Below, piece by piece: positions 11,580 through 21,793 of a DNA stretch of 64,000 nt (its first letter is position 1; every line of letters begins with the position of its first letter). The notes below the pieces were generated by a model that worked only from the letters and a program-made list of their open reading frames with translations, made no database searches and had not been told where the DNA came from. The translations under genes and the position numbers were made by a program. Location of the stretch: positions 1 to 64,000 of the forward strand of contig BCJJ01000035.1 in the NCBI GenBank assembly GCA_039545355.1. The letters are read 5' to 3'. This DNA is from Trichosporon coremiiforme (Eukaryota > Basidiomycota > Tremellomycetes > Trichosporonales > Trichosporonaceae).

Positions 11580-11952
11580 ATGACCAGAGTAGAAGTGCCG
11601 CACTCGAGCAGTGCGGCGGTAGAATTTGCGGTTATGCCACGGGAGGCCGTATATATTGGCGACAGGTGTGCTAGGTTGCGGCTATATGGCAGGTGGTTTG
11701 CAGAAACAGCCAGCTAGCCAGCGGGCAAGGACGTGGGGGAGGACCGAGGCGGATTGGACGGAGCGATAACGTCGGTCCGCGCTTGAGCCCATGTAGATAG
11801 CCGTCACTTTCCCACGGTATCCAGTCCATCGCGGTGGAGAGACGCTCACCGATCTCACCGGAGCTGCAGGCCGGAGCAGGAGATAGGAAATTTCGAGCAT
11901 CGAGCTCGCTTCAAGCATCATTTGCAACACACCTGCTGACAAACGACAAGCG
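11580..11952. other. divergent intergenic region, LRR gene and ALG14
   Basis: These 373 bases separate two divergent start codons and contain the TATA-like element noted separately. Nothing else is visible. Confidence 0.45.
11650..11655 (-). promoter_or_regulatory. TATA-like element upstream of the LRR gene
   Basis: A TATATA hexamer lies about 70 bases upstream of the LRR start codon on the minus strand. A CCAA lies just upstream of it in the same orientation. The position suits a core promoter, but the call rests only on the motif. Confidence 0.3.
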
Positions 11953-12672
11953 ATGCTGTCGCAGTTCATTCTTGCTGCAGCGGCGCTCGGTCTCCTGCTC
12001 GCCGTGCGGGTGTATCAAGTGCTTCCCCGGCGAAACCGGCCGCGACGAAAAGACACCGACAAGCGGCCGTCACGATCTCTCGCCATCTTCCTCGGCTCGG
12101 GCGGGCACACGGCGGAAATGCGCGCTATGCTGCGTGCCCTCGACAGGCGGAAGTACGCGCCTCGAATCTACGTGTACGGTGCAGGTGACGCCCTCAGTCT
12201 CCGCGCTGTCTCGGAACTCGAGGAAGACACCAAGTCGTCGGAATATTCCGTCCTTGCTCTTCCCCGCGCTAGGGCAGTCGGCGAGGGCAAGCTTTCGACA
12301 CTTGTCAGCGCAAGCCGTACACTCGCCGTTGCTCTCTGGCACTCCTTCCTCCTCCCTCTTATTCAGCGGCCGAGCCAGCCGTGGGCCGACGTGCTCGTTC
12401 TGAATGGACCGGGAACAGCAGCGGTGCTCGTCCTCGTGGCGTACATTCGACGAGTAAGCTGGAAAGCCGGAACAGTAGCTGACAAACAGCTCCTCGGTCT
12501 TAGATACACCAAGATCGTGTACGTCGAGAGCTTCGCGCGCGTCAAGAGCTTGAGTCTGACGGGCAAACTGCTCCGTCCACTGGTGGACACGTTTGTGGTG
12601 CAGTGGCCAGACGCAGCGGGGGACGGCGCTGCCCCTGGATCCGGGACGACGTATAAGGGCTGGCTCGTGTAA
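11953..12672 (+). CDS. ALG14: ALG14, membrane subunit of UDP-GlcNAc transferase
   Basis: Exons 11953-12453 and 12490-12672 encode 227 residues. Alg14 anchors Alg13 to the ER and together they add the second GlcNAc of the dolichol-linked oligosaccharide for N-glycosylation. An N-terminal membrane helix (about residues 4-22) is followed by the family motif FLGSGGHTAEM (about 46-56). Later come VLNGPGTAA, the block KIVYVESFARVKSLSLTGK, FVVQWPD and the typical C terminus YKGWLV. The 36-nt intron (12454-12489, donor GTAAGC, branch CTGAC, acceptor CAG) is in frame and lacks stops. Unspliced, the protein would carry a 12-residue insert just before the conserved LRYTKIVYVESFARV block, which the family does not have, so I treat it as an intron. 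Confidence 0.92.
   Translation: MLSQFILAAAALGLLLAVRVYQVLPRRNRPRRKDTDKRPSRSLAIFLGSGGHTAEMRAMLRALDRRKYAPRIYVYGAGDALSLRAVSELEEDTKSSEYSVLALPRARAVGEGKLSTLVSASRTLAVALWHSFLLPLIQRPSQPWADVLVLNGPGTAAVLVLVAYIRRVSWKAGTVADKQLLGLRYTKIVYVESFARVKSLSLTGKLLRPLVDTFVVQWPDAAGDGAAPGSGTTYKGWLV
12454..12489 (+). other. ALG14: 36-nt in-frame, stop-free mini-intron in ALG14
   Basis: GTAAGC donor, CTGAC branch site and CAG acceptor bound a 12-codon segment without stops. Splicing gives IRRLLGLRYTKIVYV, a natural family sequence. Retention would add 12 residues. Confidence 0.75.
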
Positions 12673-13466
12673 CTGCATGCATTGTATTGAAGTCACTCTG
12701 GACTCATTTCTGGATGGATATGGCGCGCGAGCACGAAAGCATGCGGCCGAGGTCGTGACAGCGTCGTGACGCGCGACACTGACACAGGGGAGTCAGGAAC
12801 AGGGGGGTGGCCCAAGGGAGCGGGGCTCCGGGATTGTGAGGTCCACCTGACTTGTCCCAGGGAGGGTGACTCAACCGGGGATGATAAGGGGTGGCAAATC
12901 CGGGCGACGCCCGTCTGGTTCTTTGCGCTCTGCTCTCTATGCATGCAAGAGTGAAGAGGTGGCTGAGTGCAAGGAGCCGAGGGGTGCGTCAGCATGGTCC
13001 CGTTGTATTAATGCAGGGTCGCGGGGCTGCGAGTCACATTGAAGTTGCAACGCTACGCGCTCTCTCAGATAGATCCCGGGTGGCAACACCGAAGCACACC
13101 CACGCCGAGCGAGTCCCCATATCCCCGTTCCCAGCTGCGCTGCATTCCTGCACACCGTCCCCGTACCGACAGCCTAGCGCACGCAGACGCAGACTCTTGT
13201 GTCACCTCCACCGCTGCGCCCCTCTCCCTCTAGCCTCCCGACTCCCCCTCGCCGCCCGCCGCCGCTCACGCACTGGCCTTCCTCCCACTTACCCCTTCGT
13301 TGCGACTGCCCCATCTCTCATCCTCATCATTCACCCTCTCACTCTTCCGACACTGAGAACCCAACCCGACACTCCCGCTCACTAGCGCTTCCTTCATCGC
13401 CTTTCATCAGGGGTACACCCTTCTTCCGCACGAGTACCCCTCACCGTTCCCGCGGCCACCCTCACC
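12673..13466. other. intergenic region upstream of the FHA gene
   Basis: No gene is visible in these 0.8 kb. The last 350 bases are very C- and T-rich, consistent with promoter and 5' leader of the FHA protein gene. Confidence 0.5.
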
Positions 13467-16308
13467 ATGCCAGACTGGATACGCCCATCCGAGGCTATCG
13501 CCTTCGACAATCGCCCTACCAGCGTCAGCCTCTACAGTGAGCTGTTGAACCTTTGCAAGTGCTGACTCCAGCCCCATACCTCCGCCTCGTGCTCACTTCC
13601 AAGTCGTCGCGCAACATTCGCGATGTAGCGCTTCGCGAACTGATGCTCGACGCCAACGTCGACAACCCCTCCCGTCTCAGTGGAGGCTTCATCCTCGGCC
13701 GTGGCCCAGACTCCGGCCGTGCACCCAAGGTGAGTGAGAACTATCGTCATCTACGCCACGGCGCAGTGCTCGGTTGAACGGCTGTCTGCATCGCTAGTTG
13801 CACTTGCGTGCCCCCCTCTCTTCCCATCGATCGCGCCATTAGTCCCAGTGTTAACAGGTTCAGGAGCTGTCGTCACGTGTCATCTCCCGTCAACACATTC
13901 AGTTGCTCGTTGATAAGGACGGTGCTGTGTTCCTCGTCGACCTGAACAGTACCCACGGCACAATCATTCGCCGCGGCACGGACGGCACAAAGGTCCACGG
14001 AAAGCAGCCTGTCCGCCTCCTCGACGGCGATCAGGTCACTATCGGCAGACCTGTCCTCAGTGGCAACCTTCACGACGCCGTCCGCTTCAAGGTCGTGTTC
14101 CGCCACGAGATTCCTGAAGCAACCAGGCTCACCTGCCCCTACATGGCCAGCTTCTTCGCGACCACCAAGGACGTCCCCGCCATCGACGCCGCACTGTACC
14201 CCAAGCCTACCGGTCCCATGCCAAACTTGGTTGGTCGGTACGGCCTCGAGCCCTCGATGCTATACGAGTCTGAGCCCGAGTCGCTTCTGCCTCGCGGCGG
14301 CTCTGACAACCACGTCAAGGACGTTGAGGTTATTAATGTCGTCGATGACAGCGATGACACCGACAGCAGCAGCGATGACGACGATGACGACGATGTCAAG
14401 CACCTCCCGCCCGCGGAGCAGTCTTCGCCACCCACTAGCGTCGATTCGCAGGACAAGGACGACGAGGCTGACGAGGGTGCCTTTGACCCTGAGATCACGA
14501 TCTGTATTCCTTCCTCGATTGTCGAGTATGAGTCTCAGGACAATGCAGAGGACGACGACGACGATGACGATGATGATGCACAGGAGTCGGAGCGCCGCCC
14601 CTCCCTGGATCCTTCCGACATCCCTGCCACCCCCAAATACAGCATCTGCGAGGACAACAAGGACAAGGAAGTAAAGAAGGAGGAAGATTCCGTCGAGGAT
14701 GAGCACGACTCGCCCACCAACGACGATGACAATGAAGATGAGGAGGAGGAGGATAAGCCGGGCAGCATCCGTCTCCCTTCTCTGAAGAGCTCTATCGAGC
14801 TTCCTGTCATCGAAGGCCCCATCAAGCTTCCCGTCATCGACGGTCCCATTAAGCTGCCCAGGCTCTCTGGTCCGCTCGAGATTCCCTTCCCCGGTGTTCT
14901 CGATCTCGCAGGCGACTCTGTCGCAAGCTCTGACGAGACGCGCAGGTGGAGCAGGCTTAACCTCGACTCGGCCAGCTCTGCCGATCCCGACAGTGTCATG
15001 ATGAGCTTCATCGCCGAGCCCGCGCCCGGCCAGACCTCCTTCTCCAAGCCTTACGTCGAGGACGAAGAGTACGAGTCGTGGCCTGCGGGTGACCGCTCAC
15101 GCAGCTCGTCGCAGGACGCCGAGGAGAATGGCGGCATGGGCTCCGACTACCCTGACGAGGAGGAGGAGGAGGAGGAGGGCAACGAGGAGGAGGAGGAGGA
15201 GGGCAACGAGGAGGAGGAGGACCACGACTGTGACGATTACGGCTGCGACGAGGGCGCTGAATGCGCCAGCGACCACGAGCCAATCGAGTCTGACGACGTG
15301 TATGGCACTGCCATTGAGATTGAGCCTACCTACCTGCCCGCCAATGGCCACGATGCCGCTTCCGAGTTATCCGACCCCCAGAGCGCCATGAGCGAGGATG
15401 ACGAGGAGTCTGACTCGGAGGGCGAGGAAGGCGTCTCTGACGATGTCGTCTCTGACCGCGGCGAGGATGTTGCCGTTGACTCCGAGCACGACGAGGACGA
15501 CGGCAGCGAGGACGAGTCCGAGTCTGACCCCGAATTGGAGCACGATGACGAGCATATGTCCGAGGACGAGGAGGACCAGCCGGAGGATGGGTGAGTTGCG
15601 AGAACTTCATCGTCTCAGCTAACAACCAGGAGTCTTCCTAAGATGTCGGCGATCTCGGAGCTCAAGCTCGACAGCAGCACCCCGAGCAAGACCTCGACCA
15701 CTACGACCGACCCTCAGCCCATGCTTGGACTCGCGTACCTGTCCGACCTGCACGACCTGGACTTCTCCGCCGGCGCCGACTGGGAGCCTGGGAGTCTTCG
15801 CAACGTCACCTTCAGCAACGATCTCGACTATGACTTCTCGTTCAAGGCGCCCAATACTGAACCTCAAGTCCAGGCTACGCAGAGCAGCGCCAGCAGCAGA
15901 CTGCCGCCCTCGCCTGCCAACTCGGCCGAGGGCAGCAGCCTCAGCAAGGCGTCGCAGACGCCTGACACCAAGTCGTCTGTGCTGCCTTCGGTTGGACTCG
16001 CGACACCCCCGTCGCCTCTCCCGCGTGAGCTGACGCACGTCGAGGCTGCTGCTCAGACGAGCTCGCCGCGCAAGCGTTCACACGAGGAGATGGAGGAGAT
16101 GTTTGAGACGGCCTCGGAGCTCGTCGAGCCGCCCAAGGTCGACGCTTCGCAGACTACAACTTCCACGGTGGTCACCGAGACTGCTGTGGCCCCCGACTCT
16201 TCCCGACCACGCAAGCGCCGTCTCCTGGAGCGTCTTGGGTTCACTGCCGGCGTCGTTGTCGGCGCTGCCGGCATGTTCGGCACGCTCCTGCTCCTCGGAG
16301 AGGAGTAG
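13467..16308 (+). CDS. FHA-domain protein with acidic middle and C-terminal membrane anchor
   Basis: Exons 13467-13536, 13572-13729, 13864-15590 and 15630-16308 give about 877 residues. The third exon could instead begin at 13858, adding two residues, because two in-frame acceptors are six bases apart. The N-terminal third carries an FHA phosphothreonine-binding domain: GGFILGRGPDSG, VISRQHIQL, then LVDLNSTHGTIIR with the invariant S-R-x-H and N-G/S-T-H-G elements. The middle is extremely acidic, with several runs of Asp or Glu, and includes a short tandem repeat listed separately. The C terminus ends in RPRKRRLLERLGF, then a single hydrophobic helix and a few residues. This is a tail-anchor layout that would place the FHA domain in the cytosol. 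Far10/SLMAP proteins share this general layout, but I see no specific match. Confidence 0.85.
14794..14904 (+). repeat. four tandem 9-residue repeats in the FHA protein
   Basis: The encoded units IELPVIEGP, IKLPVIDGP, IKLPRLSGP and LEIPFPGVL follow one another directly, each from 27 nt. The pattern is (I/L)-x-(L/I)-P-x-x-x-G-P in the first three, with the fourth degenerate. Confidence 0.85.
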
Positions 16309-16441
16309 CATCAGCATCCTGGCTAGTTGTTGTATACCCTGTGTGTGTATGTAATTGTGATTCAAGCGGTGTCCGCGTGGGAGTCTGAGGGTTAACGTTG
16401 GTGTCAGAGCTCATCGTTTGCTGCCAATTGTACATATCACT

Positions 16442-17365
16442 CTAGTAATCGTACTCTCCCTGGCCATTCTCCATCGCCTTGTCGCCGGTGCCGTGGCCGT
16501 TCCCCGTTCCTCCAGAGGCTGTACTTGGGGCCTCATCGTCAAAGTACCGGTCCACACGGTCGCGATCGCCGATAGGGTCTTCGGCAGGACTAAAGTCGAT
16601 CTCATCATAGTCGATCGTATCGAGACCATCAAGAAACAGCTCCAGCAGCCTCTTCTCAAACTCGGCCTCCACATGGGCGTGACTCCGTTTCGGCCGACTG
16701 TGCGTCGCCGCACTCCCCCCATTGGGAGCTATCGGTCCACCGCCGGCCCCAGCCGTCCCAGCAGTCCCAGCCCCCTCATCCTGCTCCTCATCAGACTCCG
16801 AGTCAAACTCCTCTCCCTGCTCCTGCAACCTCCGTTCCCGCGCCCGATTCTGCGCCGCCGAGCGCCACGCGCCCATCTCCTCCTCCTCGCCCATCAACCG
16901 TCCCAGGCGGCCGACATGGTGCGTCGTCCCGGGCATGAAGTCGTGCTCGGCCCAGCGGACTGCATCCCTCTGCGCCGCGGTTGCAGGGACGAGTGTCGGA
17001 TCTCCGCCGAGCTGTTCCCAGAGGAGGGGCCAGCGGATCCTGCCCTCGGCGGCGGTGAGCTCGACGGGCTTGCTGGTCTCTGCCGTGCTTCCGGGTAGTT
17101 GTTCCGATGATGGTTGTGAAACCGACGAGGCGGAAGGAGGATGGGCCCAGACATGCCTTCGCTGCCTTATGCGGGGAATTTTGGAACGTCCCCGAGGCGG
17201 AACGAGGTCGCCGAGTTGACGCAGGATCGGGAGCGGGAGGGCATCGAGGTGTTCCTGCAGTAGGTCCGAGGGCGGGGCGGGCGTCACGCCCAATTCGCGC
17301 AGTTGCGATTCGAGAGAGGCGGGGAGGGAGTGCCTGCCGCTGCCGGCGTTGGAGTTAGCGTCCAT
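16442..17365 (-). CDS. CCDC97-like protein (DUF2052 family)
   Basis: A single exon encodes 307 residues. The C-terminal third holds the family's signature: FEKRLLELFLDGLDTIDYDE followed by an acidic stretch and DRVDRYFDDE. The N-terminal half contains a proline-rich segment and RWPLLWEQLGGDP, which may be a second conserved block. An acidic Glu/Asp run with Gly-Ala-rich linker sits between. CCDC97 in animals associates with the SF3B part of the U2 snRNP, so a role in splicing is likely but inferred from family only. It is divergent from the phosphodiesterase gene. No membrane segment or signal peptide is visible. Confidence 0.7.
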   Translation of the reverse strand: MDANSNAGSGRHSLPASLESQLRELGVTPAPPSDLLQEHLDALPLPILRQLGDLVPPRGRSKIPRIRQRRHVWAHPPSASSVSQPSSEQLPGSTAETSKPVELTAAEGRIRWPLLWEQLGGDPTLVPATAAQRDAVRWAEHDFMPGTTHHVGRLGRLMGEEEEMGAWRSAAQNRARERRLQEQGEEFDSESDEEQDEGAGTAGTAGAGGGPIAPNGGSAATHSRPKRSHAHVEAEFEKRLLELFLDGLDTIDYDEIDFSPAEDPIGDRDRVDRYFDDEAPSTASGGTGNGHGTGDKAMENGQGEYDY

Positions 17366-17813
17366 CGTAACTCTTTATGGGGATTTCGAGCGGGTGGACG
17401 GATGAGGGGCTCTGGTTGCTGATCGCTGATCGCTGGTCGCTCGTTCGTGGACAATACCGGAGTTGGTAGTCGGAAACAGATGCACCAGATACGAGATCTC
17501 TGGCCCGCTGGATCGCGTGGTTCGCCTCGTTGCCGTGTTGAACTCGGTCCGTTGTGCCTCGAAAGGTTGTTTTGTGTGAATGCGGAATGAAGTCGACCAG
17601 TCAAGTCACCTGTGAGCTGTGAGATCGGTGGCGTCGCCGTCTACCATAGACTTTGTCGCACATGACCGACCTCCACCAGCGACCGCGTCATAAGACGCCG
17701 AGACCGCGAGAACTTTCTGTTGCCCTCCCTTCTTACACCTTTCACATCACAAGCTCACAGCCTGAACTGCACTCATAACCTGGAGAGCGATAACCGATAA
17801 CGGAAAGGACAGG
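17366..17813. other. divergent intergenic region, CCDC97-like and phosphodiesterase genes
   Basis: These 448 bases separate two divergent start codons. No motif or repeat stands out. Confidence 0.45.
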
Positions 17814-18702
17814 ATGGCCGAGGATCACGCTTTGTCGGGTGAGTTTGGCCTCTCATTGACGGAATGAGTGCGGCCGATTCCGTCGGTGGACTGGGGATCT
17901 GGTCTAGGGCCTAGCGAACGTGCTTCGACCAGCGGCTGGCGTTGCTCCCAGATCCAACTCCGTGCTAATCCTCCAATCTGGCAGAAGTGTGCTGATCAAA
18001 GGCTACTGCGTCTGGCTCGTGCCCCCGCGATCGCAATCGACCTCTCTCGAGACGCTCATCTCCTCCCTCTCCTCCTCGGCCTCCACACTCACGGGCGTCA
18101 AGTCGCCCCCCTTCACGCCGCACATCACGCTCTTCTCCCCGCGCTCCGCGATCCGCAGCGACCTGAACGAGATGAAGCGCCGCACCTCTCTCGCGCTCGA
18201 CGCATATGCCTCGGGCTCGAACGCTAGCGACCGGCACGCGGCGTCGGGCACAGCGACCCCCCGGCCCAACAGCGACGCCTACGCTTCAGGTTCCTCTGGC
18301 ACGACTGGGGCGTCTGCCGCCGATCCCGCCGCAAGGGGACAAGACGGCGGCGGCGCCGGCAGTCTTGGCGGCCCCGTTGAGATCGTGCTCAACAATCCCT
18401 GCGCGGGAGAAAAGTATTACCAGTGCGTGCTCAGTCCCGTCGACGAGGCCGAGGGACGCGGGCGGGATCTGGAAAGACTCAGGGCCGCGTTCTGCAATGC
18501 CTTTGAGGAGAGCCAGCCCTTTTATTTCCCCCACTTGAGTCTGATCTATGGCGACATGGACGAGGACAGCAGGTGGAAACTCGCCGACGAGGCGGTGGCC
18601 AAGGGCACTTGGCCGGCGAAGAGCGACTTTGCCGAGGTCGTCGTCGTCGACATTAACGGGTATGCTGATCAGTGGAAGATCGTCGAGCGGTACCAGCTGT
18701 AG
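17814..18702 (+). CDS. CPD1: 2',3'-cyclic-nucleotide phosphodiesterase, 2H superfamily
   Basis: My preferred model has exons 17814-17838 and 18002-18702, giving 241 residues. The first exon encodes only eight full codons. The 163-nt intron then ends at CAAAG, six bases after a CTGAT branch, and the protein begins MAEDHALSGYCVWLVPP, as in plant and yeast cyclic phosphodiesterases. An alternative acceptor at 17932 keeps the frame but adds 23 residues. Two H-x-T/S motifs define the family: PHITLF near residue 48 and PHLSLIYGD near residue 186. These enzymes open ADP-ribose 1'',2''-cyclic phosphate left from tRNA splicing. A Ser/Gly/Ala-rich insert of about 50 residues separates the two halves. 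Confidence 0.8.
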
Positions 18703-18769
18703 CTGTGGGAACGTAGGATCAAAATGCAATGCAGAAATGTGTGTGTGTCTAGATGGTCTACTCTCTACT

Positions 18770-20918
18770 CTAAGCGCCCTCGACGCGGGCCATCTCCTTC
18801 GCGTCCTTCTCCTTCTCCTTGCCCTGCTCCAGCAGCAGCTGCGCAGCCATGAGGTGGCGGAACCGCGACGCCTCATCCTTCGCGAGCTCCTTGTACGTGC
18901 CCTCCTCGGACACGACGCCGTTCTCGAGCACGATCACCTTCTCGGCCCTAGCGATGGAGGACAGGCGGTGCGCAGCCAGGACCACCGTGATGTTCTTCTG
19001 GTGGATGATGTCGTCGATGGCGCTGTTCACGCTGTCCTCAGACCCAGAGTCCAGGGCGGACGTCGCCTCGTCCAGGAGCAGGACGGAGGGGTTTCCAACG
19101 AGCGCACGCGCGATGGAGATGCGCTGCTTCTGCCCGCCCGAGAGCGACGCCTTGCCCAGCATCGTGTCAAAGCCCTGCGGCAAGTCCCAGATGAAGTTGC
19201 AGTTGGCGGCGCGGGCGGCCTCCTCGATCTCCTCGCGCGTCGCGTTCGGGTGTCCGTACGCAATGTTCTGCGCCACCGTGCCTTCAAACAGGATCGGGTC
19301 CTGGAACACGACGCCGAGGCGCGCGCGCCAGCTCTCCGGAGTAAAGTCCTTGATGTCCGTGCCGTCAAAGGTGATGCGGCCACTCGAGGGGTCGTAGAAT
19401 CGGTCGAGGAGCGTCAGGATCGAGGACTTGCCCGATCCCGAAGTGCCGACCAGCGCGACAGACGTGCCGGGGTCGACCTTCAGGTTGATTCCACGGAGCA
19501 CTTCAACCTCCTTGCGAGACGGGTAGGTGAAGCGGACATTCTGGAACTCGATGGGTCCGTTGCGGATGCTCGACAGGGTCTGGCCGACACCGAGCGGGAT
19601 CTCGCTCTTCCGGTCGATCAGGTGGAAGACACGGCTGCCCGCACCGACACCCTTCATGATTCCGGAGAAGAAGGAGGTCAGACCAGAGACAGACGAGCCG
19701 ACGTAACCACTGTAGATAAGGAGGGACGTCAGGTCACCGACGGTGATAGCGCCGGTGCTGACGAGGTGACCTCCGTACGAAAGCAGACACAGCATCGCGA
19801 GGTTTCCTGTAAGACCAGTCGCACCGAAGAAGATACCGCTCGCGAGCGCCTCCCGTTTGCTCAGCTGGAAGACGTTGTTGACCTTCTGCGCAAAGCTCTT
19901 AGCCTCGAGCGGCTGCGCGTTGTACGCCGTAACCGTCTTGAACGCGTTCAGCTTCTCCTCGGCCGTCTTGGACATGTCACCCAAGGACTCCTGGGTCATC
20001 TTGCTGAGCTTCCGGAGGTACTTTCCGTACACGACGGCGCCGATCGAGATGGGCGGCACAACGCAGAGCATGATCAGGGTCAGCTGCGAAGAGATCCAGA
20101 ACATGGCACAGATGCCGACCGTCGCCGAAATGATAGCGCGAAGGCCGTCAGACAGGTTCGAGGTGACCGAGTCTCCGAGAATGTTGGCGTCGGAGTTCAG
20201 GCGGGAGACGATGTCGCCGGCGGAACGAGAGGCAAACTCGGGCTCCTGACGCAAAGTCGAGTCGTAGGCGGCGTTACGGATACGCGCGATGATGCGCTGA
20301 CCAGCGGTACGCATGAGAACAACGCGACCGGCATTTGCGGTCGCTCCGACGAAGAACGCAGTCGTCAGCAGCGTGGCGGCGACGGGGAAGGACATTCCGA
20401 GGAAGGTGGTCTGCATGTCAGCTCACGTCTGTGGCCGACAAGCTTACAGCATGGGACGAGAAAAAGTCGATCAGTTTGCCAATTGTGAGCGGGACAAGCA
20501 TAGAGACCGAGGACGAGATACAGAGGAGACCGACGGCGATGCCGAGCGTCTTGCGCTCCGGTTTGGCAAGCTGGAACAGCTGCTTCACCGAGCTCTGGCC
20601 AGTCTCGCTCGTATCCTGAGGTCCGACATTCTTGAGTGACAGAGCAGACGACAAACGGCTGAAGATACCCTTGCGCGGCTCCTTGTCGGCCTCAGCAACG
20701 GCAGCCTTTGTTGTGTCATCCGACTTGGCCGATTTTTGAGGCTCCGAACTGTTGAACCTGAGACCCAATCCGACACGACCGACCGGCGAGCTCACTCGCA
20801 GTGTTCGAGGTGAAACTGGGGCGTCAGAGATTGCAAGGGCAGCTCACTCACGTCTGAGACGACATGGGCGTGGGGCAATGCCCAGGCGGAGGCCCAGGGC
20901 GATGCCGCTGGAAAGCAT
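18770..20918 (-). CDS. MDL1: mitochondrial ABC half-transporter, MDL1/ABCB10 type
   Basis: Exons 20852-20918, 20448-20815 and 18770-20410 give 691 residues. Introns are 36 and 37 nt. The N terminus (MLSSGIALGLRLGIAPRPCR) is basic and amphipathic, typical of a matrix-targeting presequence. A six-helix membrane domain follows (about 90-420), then the ATP-binding domain with Walker A GTSGSGKS (about 467-474), signature LSGGQKQRIS (about 568-577), Walker B VLLLDEATSALD (about 587-598) and the H-loop in AAHRLSS. Mdl1 works in the inner membrane and exports peptides produced by the m-AAA protease; ABCB10 acts in haem biosynthesis. The sequence fits this group but cannot separate the two functions. 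The 3' end lies only 67 bases from that of the phosphodiesterase gene. Confidence 0.93.
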
Positions 20919-21793
20919 CGGTCGTCAGCCAGCCGGGTTGGAGGTTGGAAGAGATCCGTCAGACGGTTGCAAGAAGCAAGAGGCGACGAAGGGGTCGGGT
21001 GCGCAATGCAGGTGGAGGTGGTAATGTCAGGTGTCGGAAAAAAAAGAAGACGCAAGATGAGATGGGTTGTCGTGACCAGATGTTGAGAGATGTTCGAGGG
21101 AAGGCGCCGCAGTGATTGGCCTCGACAGGGGTTCGGGCGGCGACAGACAAGCGCGACGCGGGACTGCTGACTTGGGGTGAGCGGGCCGTCAACCGTGAAG
21201 CGCGGAGGGAGCCCGGGGGGGAGGGTTCATGGATTCCTTCCTTGCAACGGTACGGTTGCCGTTGCCTGCCGGTGACTACGTTCGGTGCAAGCGTGGAATC
21301 CAGGGCGACACACGCGACTGCGTGTTACGTAACAAGATGAGCACCCACTCCCCTCGCGTCTCAAGGTGGTTAGACTGTGCAAGGCTTTGGGCGCTATGTC
21401 CCATGGGACGGCAGACGATTATTTGCTGCGCAGGGCCTAAAGTTGAGGCGTCAGGACTCTGCTCGCCGTCGCCCTTGCCGCCAACCCGTAGCGCGTCGAC
21501 CACTGGCCACTGGGCCACTGACACTGCTGCCCAGACATCTAACCACACTCACTCACTCACGCACACACACACATCCATTCCACCATCGCTCTCTCCTCTT
21601 CATATCGCTCTCTCGACTTGTCAACAACACATATCTTATCGCTTCCGCTCTTCCGATAATACCGTTAGCTTCTACTCATACCGTAATCACTCTTCGCCTA
21701 ACCTCACGGCGAATCGTCATACCCTCCCTCACTTCCACACACAATCAGCGACACTTGCACACACCCGCCTGACACCGCCCCGGCTATGCAGCA
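20919..21793. other. divergent intergenic region with simple repeats
   Basis: These 875 bases separate MDL1 and the large unknown gene. They hold an A-run near 21038-21045 and a CACT/CA-rich repeat at about 21545-21573. The part from about 21550 to 21790 is pyrimidine-rich leader-like sequence. No gene is visible. Confidence 0.5.

Noticed and set aside
17933..18001. Longer N terminus for the cyclic phosphodiesterase
   Set aside because: An acceptor at 17932 keeps the frame, but it adds 23 residues not expected in the family. The acceptor at 18001 gives a compact, family-like start. It is kept as an alternative only.
18548..20488. 646-codon plus-strand open frame opposite the ABC transporter
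   Set aside because: It mirrors the MDL1 coding region on the other strand and has no domain of its own.
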